NCBI RefSeq assembly: GCF_900103345.1
Contig: NZ_LT629702.1
Span: 1,426,001-1,490,000, forward strand
Length of the DNA: 64,000 nucleotides
Direction: 5' to 3'
Source of the DNA: Pseudomonas azotoformans
Lineage (GTDB): Bacteria > Pseudomonadota > Gammaproteobacteria > Pseudomonadales > Pseudomonadaceae
The first letter of the stretch is position 1; the number at the start of each line of letters is the position of its first letter. Below the pieces are notes generated by a model. The model saw nothing but the letters and a program-made list of their open reading frames with translations, ran no database searches and was not told where the DNA came from. Position numbers and translations under genes: made by a program. Of the stretch, positions 46,332-56,450 are shown piece after piece.

Positions 46332-47525
46332 TCATGCCGTCGCCTGCAGGGGCAGGCACACCCTGAACAAGGCGCCCTCGCCTATCCGGCTCTCGACTTC
46401 GATGGTGCCGCCATGGGCCGCCACGATCTGTTCGGAAATAAACAGCCCCAGGCCCAGGCCCGCTGCGACCTGGCTGGCGGACACCCGCTCGAATTGCTGG
46501 AAAATACGCTTCTGGTTGTCTTCGCTGATCCCGATTCCGTGATCGCGCACCTCTACGCGGGCTTCGTCATGCTCGCTGTACACGCGCACTTCCACCGGGC
46601 TCTTGGCCCCGTAGCGCAGGGCATTGGTCAATAGGTTAGTGACCACTTGCTCGATACGGAACTCATCCCAGTGCCCCTCTACCGGGCCGTCGGCAACCAG
46701 CGTCATGGATGAATCCGCCGCCGCTACCTGGGGCGCGAAGTTCTGCACCAGGCTGCTGACAAGCTGCGTCAGGTCAAACCGCGCCGGGCGGATCGACAGT
46801 TTGCCGGTGCGGATGCGCGACACGTCGAGCATGTCTTCGATCAGGCGGATCAGGCTCTGGATCTGGCGCTCGTCACGGTCGACCATGGCGTGCATCTTGT
46901 CCAGGGTGAACGCGGCGGCGTTGTCCCGGGCCAGGTGCATCTTGCGCAACTGGGTTTCGAGGATCAGCCCATTGAGCGGCGTACGCACTTCGTGGGCGAC
47001 GATCGACATGAAATCGTCACGCATGCGCACCGCCTGCTCCAGCTCGGCCTGGGTGGCCTGCAGACGCGTCAGCAGCAGTTCCTGCTCGCGACGGCTGCGC
47101 TCCAGGGCTTCGACCTGCAGCTTCATGGCCTTGCTCTGGCGGTACAGGTCGACGAACACATTGACCTTGCTCTTCACCGCATGGATATCCAGCGGTTTGT
47201 GCAGGAAGTCCACGGCGCCGCTTTCGTAGCCTTTGAAAGCATAATTGAGTTCGCGGCCGGCGGCGCTGACAAACACAATCGGGATGTTCCTGGTTTTCTC
47301 GGTACCGCGCATCAATTCGGCCAGCTCGAACCCGTTCATGCCGGGCATCTGCACGTCGAGGATCGCCATGGCGAATTCGTGCTCCAGCAACAGGGACAAG
47401 GCCTCATCGGCGCTCAATGCCTTGAACACCTGGCGGTCCTCGCGCTTGATCAGCGCTTCAAGGGCCAGCAGGTTTTCCGGCAGATCGTCGACGATCAGCA
47501 GTTTGGCCTGGACAGTACTTAACAT
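46332..47525 (-). CDS. Receiver-histidine kinase hybrid
   Basis: The 397-residue cytosolic protein starts with a receiver (LLIVDDLPENLLALEAL, Asp57 in LDVQMPGMNG). It continues through a coiled coil (residues about 125-168) into the kinase core: MSIVAHEVRTPLNGL with His178, VVTNLLTNALRYG, VRDHGIGI and GLGLGLFISEQIV. A receiver in front of a kinase means its activity is set by another kinase's phosphate, presumably from the large hybrid kinase encoded first in the cluster. Its ATG lies 7 bases inside the end of the CheB-type gene. Confidence 0.88.
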   Translation of the reverse strand: MLSTVQAKLLIVDDLPENLLALEALIKREDRQVFKALSADEALSLLLEHEFAMAILDVQMPGMNGFELAELMRGTEKTRNIPIVFVSAAGRELNYAFKGYESGAVDFLHKPLDIHAVKSKVNVFVDLYRQSKAMKLQVEALERSRREQELLLTRLQATQAELEQAVRMRDDFMSIVAHEVRTPLNGLILETQLRKMHLARDNAAAFTLDKMHAMVDRDERQIQSLIRLIEDMLDVSRIRTGKLSIRPARFDLTQLVSSLVQNFAPQVAAADSSMTLVADGPVEGHWDEFRIEQVVTNLLTNALRYGAKSPVEVRVYSEHDEARVEVRDHGIGISEDNQKRIFQQFERVSASQVAAGLGLGLFISEQIVAAHGGTIEVESRIGEGALFRVCLPLQATA

Positions 47526-48124
47526 GGGGAATATTCCAGCGAAGCCAGCAGTGAGCCAATACGGCTCAACGTCAGAATGTGATCGGGTGTGTGCAGTGCC
47601 AGGGCCGCACGGGGCATGACGGCGACACGTGCTTCAGTGGGTTCTTGCACCACAGTGGTTCCGCCCTGCTGCTTGACGTGGGCCAGGCCACGGGCGCCGT
47701 CCTGGTTGGCGCCGGTCAAGAGGATGGCGAGCAGGCCCGTGCCGTAGGCATCGGCGGCGGATTGAAACAGGAAGTCGATTGCCGGGCGCGAATGGTGCAC
47801 GCGGTCCTCCTGACTCAGGGACAGGCTGCGATCATGCTCCACCGACAGGTGATAACCAGGCCCGGCGAAGTACAGCGTGCCGGGCTTGAGCACTTCCTTA
47901 TCGCGCGCCTCCACCACCGGCATGGCAACGCGGCGATCAAACACCTCGGCCAACTGGCTGCGGCGCTCGTCGGGCAGGTGCAGCACGGTGATGATCGGCA
48001 GGCCGAAGTCTGCAGGCAATTGGGCAAATACCGTCAGCAACGCCTCTACGCCACCGGCGGAGGCGCCGATGACAATAGCCTCTATGCCCCGGACCTGTGC
48101 CGGGCTGGCAGCCTCTTGATTCAT
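47519..48124 (-). CDS. cheB: CheB-type protein-glutamate methylesterase domain, without receiver
   Basis: This 201-residue protein is only the CheB effector domain. The catalytic Ser22 lies in VIGASAGGVEAL, His49 in VLHLPDERRS and Asp142 in LLTGANQDGARGL, the full esterase triad. The regulatory receiver of chemotaxis CheB is missing, so it is not switched by phosphorylation in the classical way. The start ATG 48124 overlaps the CheR stop in ATGA. Paired with CheR and a sensor kinase lacking the rest of the chemotaxis set, it probably adjusts methylation of a non-flagellar sensor. Confidence 0.88.
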   Translation of the reverse strand: MNQEAASPAQVRGIEAIVIGASAGGVEALLTVFAQLPADFGLPIITVLHLPDERRSQLAEVFDRRVAMPVVEARDKEVLKPGTLYFAGPGYHLSVEHDRSLSLSQEDRVHHSRPAIDFLFQSAADAYGTGLLAILLTGANQDGARGLAHVKQQGGTTVVQEPTEARVAVMPRAALALHTPDHILTLSRIGSLLASLEYSPC

Positions 48125-48951
48125 AGCTTTCGGTAGATCCGTTCCTGTTTGACCAGCGGTTCGAATTGCTTGCCATACGCGGAGAAGTCCAGGGTCTCCT
48201 TGCTGCCCAGCACCAGGAAACCGCGATGACACAGCGACTCATGGAACAATCCAAATGCTCGATCTTGCAACTTTTTATTGAAATAAATCAGTACGTTACG
48301 GCACGAAATTAATTGAGTTTCTGAGAATACACTATCGGTTGCCAGGCTGTGATCGGCGAAGGTCACATTCTCACGCAGCGTTTTATCGAAGATTGCGTAA
48401 TCGTAAGCTGCGGTGTAGTAGTCGGCAAATGAACGTTGGCCACCGGCCTGCTGATAGTTGGCGGTATAGGCGCGCACGTTCTCCAGGGAAAAGATGCCCT
48501 GCTTGGCCTTGTCCAACGACGTCGGGTTGATGTCGGTGGCGTAGATGATCGTACGCTCCAGCAACCCTTCTTCGCGCAGCAGGATGGCCATGGAGTACAC
48601 CTCCTCGCCGGTGCTGCAGCCGGCGATCCAGATCTTGATCGACGGGTAGGTCTTGAGCAGCGGCACCACTTCCTGGCGGATCGCGAGGAAGTGCGACGGG
48701 TCGCGAAACATCTCGCTCACCGGGATCGTCAGGAACTGCAGCAACTGCATGAATGCCGCCGGGTCATGGAGCACGCGTTCCTGCAAGGCGGAAATGGTCG
48801 CGCAATCAAACTGACGCAAGGCATGAGCCACACGGCGCTTGACCGACGCCCCGGAGTAATCCCGGAAGTCGTAGCTGTACTTGAGGTAAATCGCCTCGAT
48901 CAACAGGCGCAGCTCAATATCGCTGCTTTTTTCCAAGAAACTTCGCTCCAC
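48121..48951 (-). CDS. cheR: CheR-type glutamate O-methyltransferase
   Basis: The 276-residue enzyme has the N-terminal helical CheR domain (SGASVKRRVAHALRQFD), then the SAM-binding site IWIAGCSTGEEVYSMAILL near residue 115, ATDINPTSLDKAKQG, and SCRNVLIYFNKKLQD, all conserved in CheR. It would methylate receptor or sensor glutamates with S-adenosylmethionine. Translation starts at GTG 48951, directly after the TAA of the upstream hybrid kinase, so coupling is likely. The gene overlaps the CheB-type gene by four bases. Confidence 0.9.
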   Translation of the reverse strand: MERSFLEKSSDIELRLLIEAIYLKYSYDFRDYSGASVKRRVAHALRQFDCATISALQERVLHDPAAFMQLLQFLTIPVSEMFRDPSHFLAIRQEVVPLLKTYPSIKIWIAGCSTGEEVYSMAILLREEGLLERTIIYATDINPTSLDKAKQGIFSLENVRAYTANYQQAGGQRSFADYYTAAYDYAIFDKTLRENVTFADHSLATDSVFSETQLISCRNVLIYFNKKLQDRAFGLFHESLCHRGFLVLGSKETLDFSAYGKQFEPLVKQERIYRKL

Positions 48952-51900
48952 TTAAATGCGTTCCATCTTCGGTAGCCACACACGAATCAGTGAGAACAGG
49001 CGATCCAGGTCGATCGGCTTGGCCAGGTAATCGTTGGAGCCGGCCGCGAGGCAGCGCTCCTGATCGTCTTTCATGGCCTTGGCCGTCACCGCGATGATCG
49101 GCAGCTTTTTCCAGCGCGGGTCCTGGCGGATCAAGGCAGTGGCCTCGTAACCGTCCATTTCCGGCATCATCACGTCCATCAGCACCAGGTCGACATCCTC
49201 GACCTCATTGAGTTTGTCGATGGCTTCACGGCCGTTACGTCCGATCACCACCACAGCGCCTTTGTGCTCCAGGGCGCTGGTCAGGGCGAAGATGTTGCGC
49301 ACATCGTCGTCCACCAGCAGGATCTTGCGCCCCTCGAAGACCTTGTCGCGGCTGCGAGCGGTCTTGAGCATCTTCTGGCGATCATGGGACAGCTGGGATT
49401 CGACTTTGTGCAGAAAGAGTGTGACCTCATCCAGCAGGCGCTCCGGCGAGCGGGCGCCCTTGATGATGATCGAGCGCGAATACTTGCGCAGTTCGGCTTC
49501 TTCATCGCGGGTCAGGTTGCGCCCGGTGTAGACGATCACCGGCGGGAACGAGCAGATGTCCTCGGTGGCCATGCGCTTGAGCAGCTCGTTGCCGAGCATG
49601 TCCGGCAGCTTGAGGTCGATGATCATGCAGTCGTAGACGTTGGTGCGCAGCAGGTCCAGGGCGGCCTGGGCATAGCCAACGTCGGTTATCTCAATGTCAT
49701 CGTCGCCGATCAGGCGGGCAATGCTATCGCGTTGCAGGTCATCGTCCTCCACCAGCAACACACGCTTGACCTTCTGGGTCAGCTTGGCTTCCAGGCGCGC
49801 GAACACGTCTTTTAACTCTTCACGGGTGGTGGGTTTGACCGCATAGCCGATGGCGCCCATGTGCATGGCGGCTTCGACGCGGTCTTCCACGGAAATCACA
49901 TGCACCGGGATGTGCCGGGTATTGGCGTGTTCCTTGAGGCGTTGCAGCACAGTCAACCCGGAATGGTCCGGCAGGCGCATATCCAGCAGGATGGCGTCGG
50001 GTACATATTCCTCGGCCAGGCTGTAGCCCTCGTCCGCGCCATGGGCCACCAGGCAGTGGTAGCCCAGCTCATGGGCCAGGTCGAACAGGATGCGGGCGAA
50101 GTTCGGTTCGTCTTCCACCACCAGGATGCAGCGCGTGGTGAACGGAGCCTTGTCACGGTCATCGGCGAAGCGCGGGATCAGGCTGGCATCGGCCACCGGC
50201 AGCGGCGACACCTTGGCCGGAGCCGGTGCCGGCGCCACCACCACTTGGCGCGGCTGCTCGATCGGTGCCACGTCTTCCCCCGGCTCTGCATAATGTTCCG
50301 GCAGTACCAGCGTAAAGGTGCTGCCTTTGCCTGGGGCACTGGTCACGCTGATATAGCCACCCAGCAGGGCCGCCAGGTCACGGGAAATCGACAGGCCCAA
50401 GCCGGTGCCGCCGTAGCGGCGATTGGTGGTGCCGTCGGCCTGGCGGAACGCTTCGAAGATGCTTTCCTGCTGGTCCGGCGCAATGCCGATGCCGGAGTCG
50501 CGCACGGTAAAGGCAATCCCCTCCTCCGATGCACGCGACACCGACAGGCTGACCTCGCCCTGTTCGGTGAACTTGACCGCGTTGGACAGCAGGTTCTTGA
50601 GGATCTGCTCCAGGCGCTGGCGGTCGGTATACAGCATAGTCGGCGTGCCTTCCTGCACCTCTACCTGGAAGCCGAGCTTGCGATCAGCCGCCAGCGGCTC
50701 GAACATGCCGCGCAGGCCGTCGACAAGCCGTGCCACGCTGGAGTTTTCCGGGCGCATCTCCAGCTTGCCGGCCTCCACCTTGGAAATATCCAGGATGTCG
50801 TTGATCAGGTTGAGCAGGTCATTGCCGGCGGAATAGATCGATTCGGCAAACTTGACCTGTTCGGCGCTGAGGTTTTCCTGGGGGTTCTCGGCCAGCAACT
50901 TGGCCAGGATCAACGAGCTATTCAGCGGCGTGCGCAGCTCGTGGGACATGTTGGCGAGGAATTCGGACTTGTACTTGCTGGAGCGCTGCAATTCTTCGGC
51001 GCGGTCCTCCAGTTCGAGCTGGGCCTGGTTGAGCTCGATGTTCTTGCGGTCCATGGCGTCGCGTTGTTCGGCCAGGGTCTCGGTCTGCTCGGCCAGTTGC
51101 TCGTTGGTCTGCTCCAGTTCGGCCTGCTGGGTTTCCAGGTGGGCCTGGGACTCCTTGAGGATGCGCGACTGCTCTTCCAGCTCTTCGTTGGCGGTCTTGA
51201 GTTCTTCCTGCTGCACTTGCAGCTCTTCGTTGAGCTGCTGGGTCTCGGCCAGCACTTCCTGCAGGCGCTGACGGTAACGTGCGGCTTCGATGGAGGTGCC
51301 GATATTGCCGGCGATCAACTCCAGCAGCTCTTCGTCACGCTCTTCCAGCGGGCGCAGGAAGCCCAGTTCGACCACGCCATTGACCCGATCATCATCACTG
51401 GTGGGCATGACCAGTACGCTGCGCGTCGGCCCTTCACCCAGGCCGGAGCTGACCTTGAAGTAATCCACCGGCACATCATCCAGGCGAATCAGGCGATCCA
51501 GCTGGGCCGCCTGGCCGACGATACCTTCGTCACTGTAGATCGCTTGTTCCCGCTGTTCCTGTTCGCGGGAGAAACCATAAGTGGCCACGCGCTTGAGGCC
51601 GCCGTGTTCTTCACGCACATACAGCGCGGCAACAGCCGAGCCCATGTACTGGGCAAAGAACTGCAGGATATTGCGCCCGAGCATATTCAGGGTCAGTTGG
51701 CCGAGTACCTGTTCGGCCAGTTCGGTCTGGCCGTTTCGCAACCAGGCTTGTTGCTCAAGGCGTCGCGCAATCTTCTGCTGGGACGCGAGGTTTGCACTGT
51801 AACTATCTGATAATGAAACAAGATTTTTACGACCGATGTAGGCCAGGAAGCCACTCAAGCCCAGTACAAAGGCCAAGTACAGGGTGACGCTGATCACCGT

Positions 51901-52449
51901 GGTGCGGGTGACGTCTTCATTGCGGGTAATGCGAAACTGCTGCTCCATCGCCACCGCGTCGTCGTATTCCTTGCGGATTTCATCGGTCAGGCGCTTGCCG
52001 CGGCCAGCCTTGACTGCGCTGCGGTAGTCACCACTGGTGCGCTGCATATCAATCATCGATTGGGCGTAGTTGTTCCACTCGGCCTGCAGGGCTTCCAGGC
52101 GCTTGAGGCGATCCACCTGCTGCGGGTTGTCCGCCACCAGCTCCTGCAGGTTACGCAGGTCGGCGATGATGCGCGGCTTGGCCACTTCGTACGGGTCGAG
52201 GAAATGCTCGTCGCCGGTAATCAGGAAACCGCGCATGCCGGTTTCCAGGTCCACGGTCAGCTTGGACGATTCATTGAGGTTATTGATAACCCGGTCGGTG
52301 TGTTCAACCCATTGGATCACCGACAACAGATAAGTGATCAGGCACACGAAAAACACCGCGCTGAGCACGCCCACACCCAGGGGCAATGCAACGTTTCGGC
52401 TCAGCAGATTACGAAAGCTCTTTTCATCGACGGACGAAGCGGGAGTCAT
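48952..52449 (-). CDS. CHASE3-GAF hybrid sensor kinase with three receivers
   Basis: This is a 1165-residue membrane kinase. Transmembrane segments at about residues 25-47 and 190-210 flank a periplasmic CHASE3 domain (VDLETGMRGFLITGDEHFL). A cytosolic GAF-like domain (about 240-390), a long Glu/Gln-rich coiled coil (400-490), HisKA with His503 in NMSHELRTPLNSSL, an ATPase domain (GGTGLGLSISRDLA) and three receivers at about 775-890, 900-1015 and 1040-1160 follow (LLDMRLPDHSG, IIDLKLPDMLG, LMDVMMPEMDG). ATG 52449 is preferred over 52455, since AAGG lies 7 bases before it. It heads the operon with CheR, CheB, receiver-kinase and receiver. Confidence 0.9.
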   Translation of the reverse strand: MTPASSVDEKSFRNLLSRNVALPLGVGVLSAVFFVCLITYLLSVIQWVEHTDRVINNLNESSKLTVDLETGMRGFLITGDEHFLDPYEVAKPRIIADLRNLQELVADNPQQVDRLKRLEALQAEWNNYAQSMIDMQRTSGDYRSAVKAGRGKRLTDEIRKEYDDAVAMEQQFRITRNEDVTRTTVISVTLYLAFVLGLSGFLAYIGRKNLVSLSDSYSANLASQQKIARRLEQQAWLRNGQTELAEQVLGQLTLNMLGRNILQFFAQYMGSAVAALYVREEHGGLKRVATYGFSREQEQREQAIYSDEGIVGQAAQLDRLIRLDDVPVDYFKVSSGLGEGPTRSVLVMPTSDDDRVNGVVELGFLRPLEERDEELLELIAGNIGTSIEAARYRQRLQEVLAETQQLNEELQVQQEELKTANEELEEQSRILKESQAHLETQQAELEQTNEQLAEQTETLAEQRDAMDRKNIELNQAQLELEDRAEELQRSSKYKSEFLANMSHELRTPLNSSLILAKLLAENPQENLSAEQVKFAESIYSAGNDLLNLINDILDISKVEAGKLEMRPENSSVARLVDGLRGMFEPLAADRKLGFQVEVQEGTPTMLYTDRQRLEQILKNLLSNAVKFTEQGEVSLSVSRASEEGIAFTVRDSGIGIAPDQQESIFEAFRQADGTTNRRYGGTGLGLSISRDLAALLGGYISVTSAPGKGSTFTLVLPEHYAEPGEDVAPIEQPRQVVVAPAPAPAKVSPLPVADASLIPRFADDRDKAPFTTRCILVVEDEPNFARILFDLAHELGYHCLVAHGADEGYSLAEEYVPDAILLDMRLPDHSGLTVLQRLKEHANTRHIPVHVISVEDRVEAAMHMGAIGYAVKPTTREELKDVFARLEAKLTQKVKRVLLVEDDDLQRDSIARLIGDDDIEITDVGYAQAALDLLRTNVYDCMIIDLKLPDMLGNELLKRMATEDICSFPPVIVYTGRNLTRDEEAELRKYSRSIIIKGARSPERLLDEVTLFLHKVESQLSHDRQKMLKTARSRDKVFEGRKILLVDDDVRNIFALTSALEHKGAVVVIGRNGREAIDKLNEVEDVDLVLMDVMMPEMDGYEATALIRQDPRWKKLPIIAVTAKAMKDDQERCLAAGSNDYLAKPIDLDRLFSLIRVWLPKMERI

Positions 52450-52728
52450 GGGCATGCCTTGGCCAAGTGTGTAAAAAACCGGAAGTTTGCCCCAAAGTCG
52501 TACAGGAACGCCATTTTTCTACCGCATAACGATGAAAAGGATGACCGCCACCATGGAAAAGAGCCGCTCAGCCAATCCCTTGCATCAGGCGGGCGTCGTA
52601 CATTTTCACACATCCTCGCGTCAGGCACCGGAACGTCGAAGAGCATCTGTTCCACGTAGTGAGGCGTCTTGAGAACAGGGAGGCTCTACCACGAAGGCGC
52701 TCCTTCCTTTCAATACAGGTGCCCACAG

Positions 52729-55700
52729 ATGACAATTTCCGCTCAGCCCCAACCACGCGTAACCCCGAGGCCTCCCGTCCTAGTGGCTGATAAGCCACCC
52801 ACGCCCATCACTGACGCCAATGCAAACCATGAAAAGCCTGATCTCAAGAGCGCCCTGGCCGACAAACACAACCTGATCACCCTGGGTGTTGCACTGAATA
52901 AACTGGCCAAACAACTTGGCGCGGACACATCGGCTCCTGCGGTACTGGCAGCGCTGAAGACAACATCGATGGTGATTCATCCCGATACGCGCTACGCCCA
53001 GGACGCCGGCGGCCGCGTCGCCCTTGAAACATTCATCAATAACCTCGGCTTGCCACCGCCCGACAGTCACTTTGCACTCACCGGCCTCGCGGCCGCCGTC
53101 ACCGACCGCGGCCAGGTGCATCCTTTGGGCAATATGACCGGCGCGCTGTCCTGGCTCGTCCCGCCGAGCGCAGATGACAAACGACGCATTCGCCTCATCA
53201 CCATGAGCCATGGCGATCCCCAGGGACAGTATCCACTCGTGATGCAGACCAATGGCCTGTTACTGGAGTTCTTGCGCAGCCGCACAGCGCTTCCCGCCGG
53301 GGCGCTGAAGGACCCGGCCACGGCACGGGACGCGCTGCTCAGTTCACCCGAAGGACAATTGCTCGGCGAAACGCTGCAGAAAACCATGCGGGGTGTCGCC
53401 ACCGACAGCAGCACGATGGACTACCTGCTCGCCGCCGTGGCCTTGCAACTGGACCCTGAGTCCATCACGGAAACACGCCGCAACATGATCGCAGGCTTCG
53501 ATATGATGAGTGACAAGCACTGGGGCAAGCCGGTGTCCACAGTCCTCAAGTCGTTCGAACAGTATCTGGTCACCGGAAAAAGGACCAGCGCGGCCATGGC
53601 GGGTGTCGCTTCGAGTGTACTGCTGCCTGGCCGCGTACCCGCCTTTGGGATCAAGGATATTCCGGCCTCCGTTACCTACGGCAGCCCAGCGTGGGTGGAG
53701 GTGTCGATAATCGCCGCCATCATTGAAGGACTCACCCCTGGCAAGGTCGCGAACATGACCTTTGCCGAAGTCATGCTGGCAGCTCCCAGCGTCATCGCGG
53801 CGGATCCGGCCTTGACCCAACGTGCGCAACGTGAAGCCCTGGTGGATTGGGGGGTGATCAATGGGGTACTGCCCAAGAAAGATGATCATCTCTACAGCGC
53901 TGACGAACTTGATGCCCTGCTCCTTGAGTTCAACACACGCAAAGCGCTGACCAGTACCGCGAGCCAAGCACTGGACGCAGACATTCCATCGCGCAAAGAG
54001 ATGGCCCTGATCGAACTGAAAAAACGCTTCCCCGGGCAAGAAGCCCTGTTCGAGCAAAAACTGATTCATATCAGCCGCAAGGAAACCGCGGCGGGTGGAG
54101 ACGTTGGTTATCGAACGGTCGAGGTCGGGCCTCACTCGATGCTGGACATCGCCATGATGAAGTTGCCGCGAGCCGATCTGGTACTTACCTCGAAAGACAC
54201 ACGTGTTCCATTGGCCGCCTTGCAGGCCAACCCCCATTTTGGAGTAGCCGACGCTTTTGAATCACAATTCACCCATGCCATTCAAGAAAAAAAGGCTGCG
54301 ATCAGCACCTACATCAAGCACTTGATCAGCCAGGCGCCCCTGGAGGTCCGCGAAGACCTCGAGTACGGCAAGATAAGCTTCTTCCAGGAACATTCACGCA
54401 CCTTGGGGCCGGGGTTTACCGGGTCAACACCGCAACCGAAGAATGAAGAACTGCTGGTCCGGGTCGAGCGTAACCGCATGACCAAGGCGTACGCGATCAG
54501 CTTTAACAGAGGCACGATAGACGCTGTCCATTTATCGCGGGCAAGCCCTGAGAGCCACCGCGAGGCGAATGTTGTGCACGACACAAAAGCCTTTACCCCC
54601 AACGGGGACGATGCCACACGCCGTGCAGAGCAAAAGCACCCGACTCAACGCCCGCCAAACAGCTTCAGCTCAGAACGCACCGGCCTGATCGCCAACGCAT
54701 TCGTGCAACATGTCGATCTGGATGACGATGCAATCAAGCAACAGGCTCGCGGCGTTACCACTGCCGACCGCAATCGCAGGCGCGGTGAAGCCGTCACCGA
54801 GTTTATCCTGGACCTGATCCCCTTTCGCTCGGCGATCAATAATTTTCGTAGAGGCGATATCGGGGCAGGCTTGTTCGACCTGGCCATCGACCTGTTCGGC
54901 ATCGTGACGGCCGGCGCGGGAGTCGGCGGCAAGGTGGTCAAGATCGCGGGCTCTGGCGTTTCCGCTGCCACCAAGGTGGCACGCTCAGCCAAAGTCATCG
55001 GCATGGCAACCATCAGTGCGCTCAACCCCCTGGACGGCGTGGGCGACTTGGCAGTGGGCGCCTGGAAAGGTGCAAACGCAGTGAGCACCGGACTCAAACG
55101 CTTGAGCGGCATAAAAGCGCGCTCCGACCTGGTCGCGGCAAGCCGTCACTTCGACGCCGCCTCGGTAGGCACATTCACACGTAAAGACGACATTCTTGAA
55201 GGCCAGGCGGTCCTCATCAAGGACCAATGGTATGCCTACAACCCTACGACCCGACAACCCCTACGGGTCACCGCTGGAGAACTTTGTACCCTCCGCGCAC
55301 ATGGAGGCAGACAATATGGGCAAATGGGCGACAGCGACAGGTTCGACTAAAACGATTGATGATGACACTTTCAAGAGATGGACATCATCGGTTGCACGGC
55401 ATAGAACCGGCCCGGGAGCGTCCGCCTTCGAAGCGGGATACAACGCTGGAAATCTGCGAGGTATCAAGGGGATCTCCAAGTCCTCAACCATTGCGGATCT
55501 GATAATACGGGGCTCGGACAAAAGCTTGACCGCAGAACAGGTCGGTAGTCTGGTCAGGCGATACGATGACCTTGCATACGAACTGGGGCGTGTCGGCAGC
55601 GCCCGCTTTATCGACAATCTGGAACCGCGTTTCGGGACTGTGACGCCGTTGCCACAAGTTGTTTATTTCTCGCTGACAAAGCAACTGTCTGACGGACAAT

Positions 55701-56266
55701 GCGCAGCACTTTCACGCGTCATGGCCACCGCCGTGGAGCACGGAAAGGAACTTGAGTTGATGCGTAACATGTACCGTGCAGCGGCCTTTCCCAAAGACCC
55801 CGCTTCAATCAGGTTCATGGAAAAACTGAAAACCCTGCAGAAACAAGTGGGCGGCCAAACGTCCTTCCATGCCGGCAAGACCTACCGTCAAGTGACGTAT
55901 CAAAACATGGTCAAGGAACTCGGCGACGCCACCGTTTCCAAGTCAATCATGATCGACTCTCCGGGCCACGCTATGGCTGCCGGGGTTAAAGTCAACGGTG
56001 GCGAAAAAGTCTTCTATTTTTATGACCCGAACTTTGGCTTTGCGACCTTCTCCAGCGCAAACGCCATGGAGGCAGGCCTGACAAAAGTATTCAACGACAA
56101 GAAACTGGTGCCATCCTATAAAACCCACGGAACCGATCCAAACAGTCTGGAGTTCAGAGTGTTTGATCACGATGACGCCTGGCAGCAAAGAAACAGTGTT
56201 TTCCGTGCCGACATCGAAGCGCTCTATAACACGCCTATTGCAACCGGACCTTTACCGCCTTTGTGA
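52729..56266 (+). pseudogene. Large C58-like cysteine-protease protein, split by a frameshift
   Basis: Two open frames, 52729-55350 (873 residues) and one re-entering at 55262 and ending at 56266, together match the intact neighbour at 56451 along its length. The frame breaks at CCCC 55258-55261, where one C too many turns QPYGSPLENF-type sequence into a foreign tail. Restored length is about 1178 residues. Residues about 740-830 are hydrophobic (LIPFRSAINNF, LFDLAIDLFGIVTAG). The C-terminal domain keeps a putative triad: Cys991 in LSDGQCAALS, His1080 in SPGHAMAAG, Asp1099 in FYDPNFGFATF. Loss by mutation, a sequencing slip or recoding are all possible. ATG 52729 has AGGT 8 bases upstream. 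Confidence 0.75.
55258..55261 (+). other. Frameshift site (CCCC run)
   Basis: Upstream the frame reads WYAYNPTTRQP; downstream the continuing homology, YGSPLENFVPS, is in the next frame. Removing one C from this run joins the two and restores alignment with PYGAPLENFTPS of the paralogue. Confidence 0.8.
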
Positions 56267-56450
56267 CCCTTGGAACAATCTGAAGAATGGCTGCACGTCA
56301 AATCAGGACATTGATATAGCTTCTTACATAGAGAGGGCTGAGGCACGGGAACGCAGGTCGCAGGACATGGCACCCAATGAGGCGCCTTGAAAAAGGAGCC
56401 TTGCGCAGGCAAATGCGCGGATAACGTCCAACTTCAAAGGGTATCCAGCC

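Noticed and set aside
49861..51810. Open frame of 649 codons on the + strand
   Set aside because: Antisense to the large hybrid kinase; the translated sequence is low-complexity mirror of its coiled coil.
55240..55275. Programmed ribosomal frameshifting at the CCCC run
   Set aside because: No clear slippery heptamer with a following stem-loop or stimulatory Shine-Dalgarno was seen, and the intact paralogue needs none. A plain indel is simpler.
55196..56266. Separate gene for the 356-codon frame after the frameshift
   Set aside because: The first 22 codons overlap the previous frame and are unlike the paralogue; homology resumes only at the CCCC run, so it is the displaced end of one gene.
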